64,000 bases of DNA from CAVVEC01 sp963770485 (GCA_963770485.1 CAVYPX010000016.1:806001-870000); one strand, 5' to 3'. Numbered from the stretch's first letter, positions 52,279 to 60,786 are shown. Program-made: numbers and translations. Notes: generated by a model from the letters alone, not told the origin.

Positions 52279-53427
52279 TCAGGGCACGTATTCCCACACG
52301 GTGCCGAAGCCGTAGTCTCCCCCCAAGAAGGTGGTGCCATAGAGATGGCCGTTACCATCTACAAGAACTTGGCCTTCTGGGCACGCGCCATCGAAGGAGT
52401 GAATGAAGCTATGGAGCACGGTGTATCTGCCATTCCCGCGGAGCTCGAATACAACGCCCCAGTCAGCCGTGCCGCCAAAAGCCGTAGTTCCATAGATGTT
52501 GCCCTTTGCGTCGAAAGCGACACCAGTATCCGGATATTTCCCGTCGCCGGTCCTGTCGGGGAAGTTACGCAAAATAGTCTCCTTGCCTTCCGGCGTCGCC
52601 TTCCACAGGGTGCCGTAGCGATGCGCGCCGCAACCAACGGTAGTCCCATATATGTTCTTCTTCTTGTCGAAGACCGGCGTCCCTTGGGGGCCGCATCCAT
52701 CCGTCTTTCCTCCGGCAAAGCTGTGTAACACATCAACTTTGCCGTCCTCGGTCATCTTATAGAGTGTTCCATTGTTCGAAACTCCCCCCGTCGCCGTGAC
52801 GCTGTAGAACGTACCGTCTCTCTTGTCCACGAGGAGACCTGTGTAACCTGGGGATGCACCATCAAAACTGCCTCCCGCAAAACTATGCAGCAGGGTTTCC
52901 TTCCCCGTCTTGGTCACCTTGAAGATGGCGCCTTTGCTATACGCACCGCAGTTAGAGGCAGCACCGTATAAGGCGCCTTTATACTCAACGAGTCCTCCAG
53001 CGGGAATGCAGCCGTCAGTGGTGCTCCAGGAAAAGCTGTGCAGCACGGTTTCCGTCCCGCTGCTACTGATCTCGTACACGGCGCCGACGCTGTAAGCCCC
53101 TCCTTCTTCTGTGGTGCCATACAGGTTCCCTTCGCTGTCTCGAATTACGGGTGAAAAGGGATATGCCCCATCCGACCCAATAAAGCTGTGGATTACCCTC
53201 TCACTGCCACTCTTGCTGTCCATCTCGAACACCACTCCGGGTTGGCCGAGTCCGTACTCCTCAGTAGTGCCATACAACTTCCCGTTCGCCTCGATTACGC
53301 CAGCCCAGGGGTATTCGCCGTATTGTTCGGCGGGAAAGCCGTAAAGTGTCCTGAACTTCGGAGTCTGCGCTGATAACGCGATTGGAAGCACGACCGTAGC
53401 CGCTATTACCAAGTGTCTCAGTCTCAT
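52279..53427 (-). CDS. Secreted GloVer-repeat (LYGTT) protein
   Basis: A 382-residue protein with a short signal peptide (HLVIAATVVLPIALSAQ). About eight repeat units follow, with GKLYGTTEEYG, NLYGTTEEGG, LYGAASNCG, FYSVTATGG, NIYGTTVGCG and HLYGTTFLGG, alternating with VVFEM/GTLWKA strands. AGAGGGG precedes the ATG at a slightly long distance. The protein lies inside the minus-strand cluster of copies of the unassigned secreted family, perhaps co-expressed with them. Confidence 0.88.
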   Translation of the reverse strand: MRLRHLVIAATVVLPIALSAQTPKFRTLYGFPAEQYGEYPWAGVIEANGKLYGTTEEYGLGQPGVVFEMDSKSGSERVIHSFIGSDGAYPFSPVIRDSEGNLYGTTEEGGAYSVGAVYEISSSGTETVLHSFSWSTTDGCIPAGGLVEYKGALYGAASNCGAYSKGAIFKVTKTGKETLLHSFAGGSFDGASPGYTGLLVDKRDGTFYSVTATGGVSNNGTLYKMTEDGKVDVLHSFAGGKTDGCGPQGTPVFDKKKNIYGTTVGCGAHRYGTLWKATPEGKETILRNFPDRTGDGKYPDTGVAFDAKGNIYGTTAFGGTADWGVVFELRGNGRYTVLHSFIHSFDGACPEGQVLVDGNGHLYGTTFLGGDYGFGTVWEYVP

Positions 53428-53552
53428 TGCAATAAACCCCTCTTCATGTTGAAGTCTGCTACGCCCTTCCCAGCGCCCAGCCTGCCTAGCGTGGCTGGTT
53501 GCACCGTGATTGCGTCAGTGTCGATGTTGAAGACGGTGCCAATAGTTTCCTC

Positions 53553-54311
53553 CTATTGTTCCTTCTGTCGCCAAGCTTTCATCGCGGACGCGCCTCGCGC
53601 AAGATGGCCGAGACTGGCGGGTTCGAGGGTGATGACATCGGGACCTCTGGTTTTGCCGGTGATAATGGACTTGTTGGCGACAGTCTCATAGGCGTAGCCG
53701 GTCAGAAGTGCGGTCAGGATCAAGTGATCGCGTCCGGGCTTAGACTTCAAACTGAGCCTTGCCCAGCCGTAGTGAGCCTGACCCTGAATTGTGAATCTGA
53801 GACCGAGATAGCGGTTCTTTCCATTGAGCCACGGCCCGCCAGCGTGGGAACCGTTCTCCAAACGATAGCCCGCGACGGCCATGTTGCCCCCGGGACTGCG
53901 CGAACCCCGCATCGAATAGAAAGGATCACCGGAGCCGACCCTCGACCCTGCGGGTAGGGCGGAGGCGATATGACCGCTGAAGCTGCCTACAAAGCTATTG
54001 CCCGCGGGTGGATTCACGTAAACCCTGTCGTACGAGCCGTAGCTTGTCGAATGCGACTTATTGCCAATGACAAAATCAACCGTACCGTCGTGGTTGAGGT
54101 CGAGATCGAAGCTGGTGTTTGGCGAGAGTACTTTATGCGCTTTGGTGTAAATCACCTTGGCGTCGGCAGGTTTTGCCAGAGCCAGCAAGCTGACTCCGGC
54201 CGCGGCTGCAGCCGCCACGTACGCCAGCAGGTGTTTCTCGAGCCTCAAGTTCAGCCGAGCAACGTCTTGATTTCCGACCTCATCGATGCGTGAGGAATTC
54301 GAGCTCATCAT
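53553..54311 (-). CDS. Secreted-family protein (copy C), LDLNHDG/GHLARGA type
   Basis: A 252-residue exported protein of the unassigned family. Start ATG 54311 has GGAG 8 bases upstream. N-terminal: RLEKHLLAYVAAAAAAG then LLALAKPADAK, a signal region. The Ca-binding-like loop LDLNHDGTVDF lies at about residues 70-80. The variable middle contains SGDPFYSMRGSRSP. The end carries NRYLGLRF, YGWARLSL, LTGYAYETVANKSIITGKTRGPDVITLEPASLGHLARGASAM and KAWRQKEQ. Its last ~100 bases are almost identical to copy E at 57507. No catalytic signature; probably a surface or extracellular protein. Confidence 0.85.
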   Translation of the reverse strand: MMSSNSSRIDEVGNQDVARLNLRLEKHLLAYVAAAAAAGVSLLALAKPADAKVIYTKAHKVLSPNTSFDLDLNHDGTVDFVIGNKSHSTSYGSYDRVYVNPPAGNSFVGSFSGHIASALPAGSRVGSGDPFYSMRGSRSPGGNMAVAGYRLENGSHAGGPWLNGKNRYLGLRFTIQGQAHYGWARLSLKSKPGRDHLILTALLTGYAYETVANKSIITGKTRGPDVITLEPASLGHLARGASAMKAWRQKEQ

Positions 54312-54381
54312 TTTTGTATCTCCATCTGCGTGTCTTAAGGACTTACCGAGCTGCCTAGCGTGCAAGAGACTCCTGGTAGTT

Positions 54382-56661
54382 CTAGCGCCTGTGACTGTTC
54401 AAATAGACCGTGGCGCCCTCCAGGCTATTGCCGGCCAAATCAGGGCCGCCGTTCTTGTTGAAATCGCCTACGACCATTGGGATGGGCGGATTCACGGCAT
54501 AAGTGGTGCGCAGTTCGAAAGTGCCGTCGCCTTTGCCGTGCAGCACTTCCAACATGCCGAGCTGCGGGTAGGGAAGGCTGTAGTCTCCTACCGCCAGGTC
54601 CAACTTGCCATCGTGGTTGAAGTCTGCGGCGACCAGCGACGCCGGCGCAGGTCCCACAACAAAGTTCTTTGTCTTATCAAATTTCCCGTTACCGTCCCCT
54701 AGCAGCACGTACCCCACGTACTTGTCGTTGGTGGTGCCGTTATCCACAACTGCCAAATCGAGGTTGCCGTCGGAATTGAAGTCACCGACCGCGATCGCCG
54801 TCGGGTTGTTGTTGTCGTTGTAGACGGTGGGCGAGCCGAACGTACCATCACCCTTTCCGAAAAGAAACGCCACCGAATCGCAAGAATGATCGGAGCAGGA
54901 ACTTGTCGCTGCTATATCCAGTTTGCCATCGTTGTTAAAGTCTCCAACCACGAGAGCCCACGACGTAGCTACGGCGTCAATGACGTACTTCTTGGGTGAT
55001 TTGAATTCGCCATTGCCTTTTCCCAGCAGGACGCACACGCCATTTCCACAGGCAGCGGCCAAGTCCGGCTTGCCGTCGTGATTGAAGTCTCCAACCACAA
55101 TCGGGCCAAAAACCGTAGTGTTGAGTGGATAAGCCGGGCCCACACGAAAGCTCCCATCTCCTTTCCCCAGAAGAATCCTGACCTCGCCCTGCGGGTGCAA
55201 GTAGTCTGTCGTTACCGTGATCGCCGCATCCAGCTTGCCGTCTCCATTGAAATCCCCAGTGGCTGTAAAAATAGGCAGCTGCCTAACTCCTCGAACCGGA
55301 ACCCGGGTAATGACTGGCGAACCAAACTTGCCGCTCCCGTTGCCCGGCAATACGGCCACTTTGATATCGGAGGAATTGATGTTGAAGGGATCGTGGGTTA
55401 CGAAAAGATCTTCGGCCCCATCGCCGTTAAAGTCTCCGATGGCAAGCTGAGCATAGAAGCCGGGAGCCGACGGGTATGCCACCGGAGCTCTGAAAGTGCC
55501 GTCGGCGTTGTTGAGAACCACAGACAACCTTTCGGGGGAATCCGACGTAGTTAGCAACTGCTGACGGCGTTCGCCTGTGAGCCGGCCTGCGACCAGATAT
55601 GCTGCGCAGCAAATGGCATAGTGCGTGGGTCGCTGAAACCCGCCTTTGCGATCGCCAAGCAGGACGAAAAATCCATTGAGATCGGATAGCGCTATGCTCA
55701 AGCGGCCATCGCCATTAAAGTCTGCTGCCACAAACCCCGACGGATAGGAGGTAGAATGGGTCTGATCGGCGTGAAAGTTCCGCCCTTTACCCATTGTTCC
55801 GTCGCCTTTACCTAAGAAAATCTCCACGCTGGCGCCCTCATAGTCGGCTCCCTCGTTCAAAAGAGCGACGTCAGCCTTGCCGTCGCGGTTGAAATCTGCA
55901 ACTGCAACCAGCGCCGGCATTCCGACCGCAGGGTAATTCACGGGCGCCATGAAGGTGCCGTCTCCCTTGCCGATCAGAATGCTGAGTTGATTTGCCCCCT
56001 GGCTGTAATAGGCGCCGTTCGCCATCGCGAGGTCGGGCTTGCCATCGTGATTGAAATCCCCAACCGCAAATGCGGCGTTACAACTGCCCGACTGCGAATC
56101 AATCCCTGACTGGAAGGTACCGTCTCCGTTCCCCAATAGCACCGTCACCGTGCTATCGCACTGATCAAAGAGAAATACTGCCAAGTCGAGCTTGCCGTCC
56201 CCATTAAAGTCAGCGACGACGATGTTCGACCAATCGCCGGAAACCAGCGATCCTTCCTTGAAAGTGCCGTCGCCATTGTTGAGCAGAATTTGGATTCCGC
56301 CCTCCTCCATTACCGCCAAGTCGGGATAGCCATCATTGTTGAAATCTCCAGCGACGATGGCGCCTCGTGGGGATGTGACTGGGTACGTGGCGGGCGGGCG
56401 AAAGCTACCGTCGCCATTCCCTAAGAGGATACCCACAGAGTTGCCGCTGGCATATCCCGAGGTATTACTCACAGCCGCGTCGAGTTTGCCGTCACGATTG
56501 AAGTCGGCCACCGCAATACCTTGCGAGTATGTGCCTCCGGTTGAGAATGTGCGCGGGGCGATGAAATCGAAGAAGTCGCTGGCTAACGCGCAACTTCCGC
56601 AAATAGCCACAGCAAAAGAAACCAGGAGAACGCTACGGACCAAAGATTGGCGCGGACGCAT
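54382..56661 (-). CDS. FG-GAP/VCBS repeat secreted protein
   Basis: A 759-residue exported protein with AGGAGG well placed before ATG 56661 and a signal peptide (VRSVLLVSFAVAICGSCALAS). It has about thirteen FG-GAP/VCBS units of ~50 residues, each with a DFNxDGxxDLAV loop (e.g. DFNRDGKLD, DFNNDGYPD, DFNGDGKLD) that would bind calcium. One unit is degenerate (RLTGERRQQLL). This fits a pair of seven-bladed propellers. Proteins of this type serve adhesion, binding or carbohydrate interaction; the specific role is unknown. It sits between copies C and D of the unassigned family. Confidence 0.93.
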   Translation of the reverse strand: MRPRQSLVRSVLLVSFAVAICGSCALASDFFDFIAPRTFSTGGTYSQGIAVADFNRDGKLDAAVSNTSGYASGNSVGILLGNGDGSFRPPATYPVTSPRGAIVAGDFNNDGYPDLAVMEEGGIQILLNNGDGTFKEGSLVSGDWSNIVVADFNGDGKLDLAVFLFDQCDSTVTVLLGNGDGTFQSGIDSQSGSCNAAFAVGDFNHDGKPDLAMANGAYYSQGANQLSILIGKGDGTFMAPVNYPAVGMPALVAVADFNRDGKADVALLNEGADYEGASVEIFLGKGDGTMGKGRNFHADQTHSTSYPSGFVAADFNGDGRLSIALSDLNGFFVLLGDRKGGFQRPTHYAICCAAYLVAGRLTGERRQQLLTTSDSPERLSVVLNNADGTFRAPVAYPSAPGFYAQLAIGDFNGDGAEDLFVTHDPFNINSSDIKVAVLPGNGSGKFGSPVITRVPVRGVRQLPIFTATGDFNGDGKLDAAITVTTDYLHPQGEVRILLGKGDGSFRVGPAYPLNTTVFGPIVVGDFNHDGKPDLAAACGNGVCVLLGKGNGEFKSPKKYVIDAVATSWALVVGDFNNDGKLDIAATSSCSDHSCDSVAFLFGKGDGTFGSPTVYNDNNNPTAIAVGDFNSDGNLDLAVVDNGTTNDKYVGYVLLGDGNGKFDKTKNFVVGPAPASLVAADFNHDGKLDLAVGDYSLPYPQLGMLEVLHGKGDGTFELRTTYAVNPPIPMVVGDFNKNGGPDLAGNSLEGATVYLNSHRR

Positions 56662-56780
56662 CGGGAGACCTCCTCAACTTATCGGAGACGGAACTATTCA
56701 GAGAGCGCACTGCTTTTCAGCGTGAGGGAAGAACAGCTTGGGCCGAGAGTCTGACAAAACCCAGGGCCAATGTCAAGGGT

Positions 56781-57455
56781 CTAGTGCTCTTTCCTACGCC
56801 AAGCTGGAATCGTAGCCGCCCCTCGCGCCAGATGACCGAGTGTGGGTGGTTCAACCGTGATGACATCCTTCCCGTGGGTCTTGCCGGCAACGATTGCTTT
56901 GTTCGGGATGGTTTCATAGGCGTAGCCGGTCACAGTAGCATCGTATGGAGCACTACTCACGCTTAACCGGGCCCACCCGAAGTGCTTGTTGCCTTTGATC
57001 ACGAATTGGAGCCCCAGATACCGATTCTTGACACCCGGCCATGAGCCGAAGGAACCCTCAGAAATCTTCTGGGCCATGCAATAAAGTGAGGCGTAAAACA
57101 CTTGGCCCGTTCCAATCAGCGCACCTCTCTGCAAAGCCGCCACGGCAACGGAGGGATTGCAATCCGTCTTCGCTTCAGCCAAAGCGTTCCCAGTCTGGAG
57201 TGGGTGAATCTCCAAAAAAGCGGAAGATCCGGAAGCGATGTCGTCCAGTTCGAAATCCTTAATCCCATCGTGATTAAGATCAAGACGAAACTTGTGGTGC
57301 GGGGTGATCTTAACGTGTGCTGGGGTATAAACAATCTTCGCCTCGGCTGGTTGCGCCAGGGCCAGAAAGCTGACCCCCGCCGCACTCGCCGCCAGGGCAT
57401 ACGAATTGAGCCTGTGTTCCAATGACGAAGATAAGGTCCCACGCTTGCGTTTCAT
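56781..57455 (-). CDS. Secreted-family protein (copy D)
   Basis: A 224-residue member. It begins MKRKRGTLSSSLEHRLN, then a hydrophobic stretch to LALAQPAEAK; its first 55 bases are identical to those of copy A (57406-57460 and 52064-52118). A loop LDLNHDGIKDF occurs near residue 57. The middle (TDCNPSVAVAALQRGAL) is unlike copy A. The end has NRYLGLQF, FGWARLSV, GYAYETIPNKAIVAGKTHGKDVI, then PPTLGHLARGAATIPAWRRKEH. ATG 57455 overlaps the stop of copy E (ATGA), so both are translated together. Confidence 0.88.
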   Translation of the reverse strand: MKRKRGTLSSSLEHRLNSYALAASAAGVSFLALAQPAEAKIVYTPAHVKITPHHKFRLDLNHDGIKDFELDDIASGSSAFLEIHPLQTGNALAEAKTDCNPSVAVAALQRGALIGTGQVFYASLYCMAQKISEGSFGSWPGVKNRYLGLQFVIKGNKHFGWARLSVSSAPYDATVTGYAYETIPNKAIVAGKTHGKDVITVEPPTLGHLARGAATIPAWRRKEH

Positions 57456-58183
57456 TTGTTAGCGCCTGCTGTGCGCCACGTGGAAATCGCGGGCGCACCT
57501 GCCGCCAGATGGCCGAGACTGGCGGGTTCGAGGGTGATGACATCGGGACCTCTGGTTTTGCCGGTGATAATGGACCTGTTGGCGACGGTCTCGTAAGCGT
57601 ATCCGGTCAGCACGGCGTCAACTTTGTACAGGTCGCAGGCGACGTTCAGGCGCGCCCATCCAAAGTGCGTGTTTCCTCCGATGACGAATTTCAGGCCGAG
57701 ATAGCGCTTCTTCGCGCCGTTCCACTTGCCCACGCAGTAATAGGAGCCAACGTCATCCCTCCCGTACGCCATAGAGCGGGAGCCGGCGGAAAACGCGCCT
57801 GACGGTCCCACCCGAATCCCGGCCTGAAGGGCAGAAGCATAGTGCAAGCCACGGCTGGTCTTGTGTCCCCAGATCTGGTTCGATCCCTGGGGAAAGATGG
57901 ACAGCCGGTCCGAGCGAAAGGAGCCAACCGTAGTGGTCGAAAGCACATTTTTGAAGCGGAAGTCCGTTGTGCCGTCGCGATTGAGGTCCAGAAGGACGGT
58001 GTGATTCGGGAAAATTCTTGTGTGAGCCGGCGTGTAGACAATCCTGGCTTGGGCGGGATGTGCTAGTGCGAGTATCCCCACTCCCGCTGCACTGGCCGCG
58101 AGTGCGTAGGCATTCAGCCGCTGATGCAGTGGCTCCGAAAGTTGCTGAGCCTTTCTCTGGTTAGAGCCCGCTTGTTGGTTCAT
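57452..58183 (-). CDS. Secreted-family protein (copy E)
   Basis: A 243-residue member. ATG 58183 follows GGAGG 6 bases upstream, and starts 11 bases after the stop of copy F. N-terminal: LHQRLNAYALAASAAGVGI then LALAHPAQAR, a signal region. The loop LDLNRDGTTDF is at about residue 63; the middle has GHKTSRGLHYASALQAGIRVG. The end has KRYLGLKF, FGWARLNV, LTGYAYETVANRSIITGKTRGPDVITLEPASLGHLAAGAPAI, and STWRTAGANK. It overlaps copy D by 4 bases. Part of an F-E-D operon. Confidence 0.88.
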   Translation of the reverse strand: MNQQAGSNQRKAQQLSEPLHQRLNAYALAASAAGVGILALAHPAQARIVYTPAHTRIFPNHTVLLDLNRDGTTDFRFKNVLSTTTVGSFRSDRLSIFPQGSNQIWGHKTSRGLHYASALQAGIRVGPSGAFSAGSRSMAYGRDDVGSYYCVGKWNGAKKRYLGLKFVIGGNTHFGWARLNVACDLYKVDAVLTGYAYETVANRSIITGKTRGPDVITLEPASLGHLAAGAPAISTWRTAGANK

Positions 58184-58194
58184 GGGATCCTCCG

Positions 58195-58965
58195 TTAATG
58201 AGTAACGTCTGCCGACTCGTTCCGCCAAGCCGAAAGCCCGGACGACCCCTGAGCCAGGTGCCCGAGACTGGCGTCCTGAAGCGTGATGACATCCGGTCCC
58301 TTGGTCTTACCTGTAACGATGGATTTGCCGGGGACGGTTTCGTAAGCGTAGCCGGTCAATGTGCCCGAAACTACGAGGTTGGCGCAGGAGACGTTCAGTC
58401 GCGCCCAGCCGTAATGCGTTTTCCCTTTGATCATGAATTTCAGACCGAGGTAGCGGTTGGTTACGTCCTTCCAGGAACCGTAGCAGGAGTTCAACGTGTT
58501 CTTTCGGATGCCGCCGTTCGACGACGACGATCGAGCTATGATCTTCTGGCCAGGATAAAACCGACCTTTCGACCCGACCTGAACTCCTGCGGCAAGGGCG
58601 GAGGCCCATCCACGAATGTGCTGCGAGGTCACGTGCCCCCAAATCTGGTTCGCTGACTTATTGGGGAAAAAGGTCAAGATGCCCCACCCGCCCCCGCTAT
58701 AGGTGGTGCCATGCGTGTCGTTGAAAGTAAAATCCGTTTTGCCATCGTGGTTCAGGTCGAGGGGCAAAATATGGTTGAGCGGAAGCCGGCGGTGCGCGTG
58801 GGTGTAGACAATTTTCGCCTCGCCTGGGACGGCCAAAGCGAAAATCTCGACGCTGGCCGCTGCGGCCGCGGCGGCATAAGCCAGCAGGGTCTTGTCCAGT
58901 TCCGCACCGAGCGGTACGGCGCGTTTGGTTCCCGTTGTGTGTTTTCGCAATTCCGGTTTTGTCAT
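58195..58965 (-). CDS. Secreted-family protein (copy F)
   Basis: A 256-residue member and first gene of the F-E-D operon. ATG 58965 has AGGGAG upstream; the earlier in-frame codons read through a repeat element and were rejected. N-terminal: ELDKTLLAYAAAAAAASVEIFALAVPGEAK. The loop LDLNHDGKTDF is at about residue 70, then GTTYSGGGWGILTFFPNKS and a Cys-containing middle. The end has NRYLGLKFMIKG, YGWARLNVS, LTGYAYETVPGKSIVTGKTKGPDVITLQDASLGHLAQGSSGL and SAWRNESADVTH. Function unknown. Confidence 0.88.
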   Translation of the reverse strand: MTKPELRKHTTGTKRAVPLGAELDKTLLAYAAAAAAASVEIFALAVPGEAKIVYTHAHRRLPLNHILPLDLNHDGKTDFTFNDTHGTTYSGGGWGILTFFPNKSANQIWGHVTSQHIRGWASALAAGVQVGSKGRFYPGQKIIARSSSSNGGIRKNTLNSCYGSWKDVTNRYLGLKFMIKGKTHYGWARLNVSCANLVVSGTLTGYAYETVPGKSIVTGKTKGPDVITLQDASLGHLAQGSSGLSAWRNESADVTH

Positions 58966-58989
58966 GATGCACGCTCCCTTAGTTGGGTG

Positions 58990-59126
58990 GTGGCTCAGTT
59001 TGGTATGGAAGCGAGCCAAACGCGCGATTGTTGCGTCGCAAAGAACGCGACGCTTCCGCGCGGCTCGCCCAGATCCCTCACGGCGCAAAGAACGCTTGCA
59101 CGGGATGACAAATGAAACTGAGCCAC
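58990..59126. repeat. 137-bp repeat, second copy of the element at 32642
   Basis: Bounded by GTGGCTCAGTTT (58990-59001) and AAACTGAGCCAC (59115-59126). The inside shares GCGAGCC, GCGTCGCAAAGAACGCGACGC and CGGGATGACAAAT with the copy at 32642. It sits directly upstream of the F-E-D operon, so it could contain or affect that promoter. Confidence 0.85.
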
Positions 59127-59186
59127 TCCCCTTACTGACCTCGGCTTGCCTGAGTTGCCGTAGTCGCGAACAAAATGAAACTCCGG

Positions 59187-60554
59187 TCAGGGCGCAACGC
59201 GGAAGACCGTCCCACAGCCGATGTCACCATCTCCCTGGTTGCATTTCTCGTTGCCGCCCCACATCGTGGTTCCGTACAGTAAACCGCTGCTGCCGAAGAT
59301 CAAGCCGCTCCAGGGTCCGAACCCGTCATGGCCGCCCGCGAACTGATGGAGCACGGTCTCGGTCCACTTGCCGTCCTTGCCAGGCGCCAGGCGGAACGCA
59401 ACGCCGTATCCGAGCGAATTGCCGCCGCTGGCAGCCGTGCCGTACAGATTGCCGGCGTTGTCGACAATTACGCCGACGGGCCAGAATCCGTCCTGGCTTC
59501 CCTGGTTGAAGTCATGCAGATCGGTGTACTGCCAGACACCGTCTTTGTGCTTCAACTGATAGACAGATGTGAAAAGGGTGCCGTAGATTGTGCCGTGCTT
59601 GTCGAGAACCACACCGGATACACTCCCCTCGTTCCAAACAGGAAATCGATAGACAATGGTTTCATGCCAGCTTGCTCCCTTCTTCGTGGGTGGCTTCAGC
59701 TCGAACACCGCGCCGTTGCAGCCTGCCGAGCAATTTCCGCCACCGTTAGTGCCGCCATAGAGAATGCCTCCCGGGCCAAAGACCAAACTTACCGGTTGCG
59801 CGCCGTCTCCGATTTTCTTGTTTCCGGGAACGCCCTTAAAGAAGTAGAGGGTTGTCCTTTTCCAAGCTCCCTTTCCATTTGGCGGCCGCGCCAGTTGGTA
59901 GACCATTCCGCAGCCAAATCCCTGGCAATATCTCCCACCATCCAGAGTGGTGCCATAGAAATTACCCGACGGGTCCAAGACTAGGCCCTCCGGCCGCAAT
60001 CCATTCCAGCCGCTGAAGGTGTAAATGTCAGTTTCCGTCCACGCGCCACCACGCGTCTGGGGCGGTTGTAGTTGAAACACTGTACCATCTTGAAGCGCAC
60101 CGCCGTCTGCCGTTATGCCATAGAGATTGCCTGCCTGATCAAAGATCAAAGAACCGGCTCCGGCGCTGTGCAGGAGACTGGAACCGTTCGGAAAACTGTA
60201 GAGCATGGCCGCGTCCCAGTCGCCATTCTTACCCGGTGTCAGCTCAAACACGGTGCCGAAGCCATACGTGCCACCGCCAAAGGTCGTGCCATAGAGATTG
60301 CCAGAATTGTCGGCAATGAGGTCGAGGGGCCGGTGGCCGACATTTCCGCCCTGATGGAAGCGGTGGATCACCTGATACTTCGACCCGGCAAAGGCGTGGC
60401 CCGCGGACATCGCAATGAAGATGAAAAGCACTAGCCATCGGCTGGATACCACTGAAACATTCCCGCCCATCGCTGGCGTGGACCGGGTGAGCCGTTGATG
60501 CAGTGACGCTGAGAGGTTAAGGGAGGTCTTGGGAGGCCGGGGAGAACGTCTCAT
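59187..60554 (-). CDS. Secreted GloVer-repeat (LYGTT) protein
   Basis: About 455 residues. Start ATG 60554 has GGAG 8 bases upstream; GTG 60602 and ATG 60581 are alternatives. The N-terminal leader (SLNLSASLHQRLTRSTPAMGG) resembles the LHQRL element that opens copy E of the unassigned family, then an export helix WLVLFIFIAMSAGHAFAG. About nine repeat units follow (NLYGTTFGGG, NLYGITADGG, NFYGTTLDGG, LYGGTNGGG, IYGTLFTS, NLYGTAASGG, LLYGTTMWGG). The gene begins the minus-strand cluster; no catalytic residues are seen. Confidence 0.88.
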   Translation of the reverse strand: MRRSPRPPKTSLNLSASLHQRLTRSTPAMGGNVSVVSSRWLVLFIFIAMSAGHAFAGSKYQVIHRFHQGGNVGHRPLDLIADNSGNLYGTTFGGGTYGFGTVFELTPGKNGDWDAAMLYSFPNGSSLLHSAGAGSLIFDQAGNLYGITADGGALQDGTVFQLQPPQTRGGAWTETDIYTFSGWNGLRPEGLVLDPSGNFYGTTLDGGRYCQGFGCGMVYQLARPPNGKGAWKRTTLYFFKGVPGNKKIGDGAQPVSLVFGPGGILYGGTNGGGNCSAGCNGAVFELKPPTKKGASWHETIVYRFPVWNEGSVSGVVLDKHGTIYGTLFTSVYQLKHKDGVWQYTDLHDFNQGSQDGFWPVGVIVDNAGNLYGTAASGGNSLGYGVAFRLAPGKDGKWTETVLHQFAGGHDGFGPWSGLIFGSSGLLYGTTMWGGNEKCNQGDGDIGCGTVFRVAP

Positions 60555-60786
60555 AAGGCTACTCCGGTGCCGGGCGGCCATTATCCTGTGGTTACCCGTC
60601 ACCTGTCAATGACGACGTGCGAAAGATTGGATCCGCCCCTTGGGCGCGGAACGGGCGGGGATGGCAGCGTCCACATTGGAAGAATAATCAGAGATCCCGA
60701 GTGTCTTTGCGGTTGAATGCGGGGGCGCGTCCAGCCCTTACTTTGGTACGATTGACGCCCTCGCTCCGCATTCCGTACCCTGTAGA

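Noticed and set aside
58966..59088. N-terminal extension of copy F
   Set aside because: It reads through the 137-bp repeat and the same peptide appears, unrelated to any protein, near 32640; AGGGAG precedes the later ATG.
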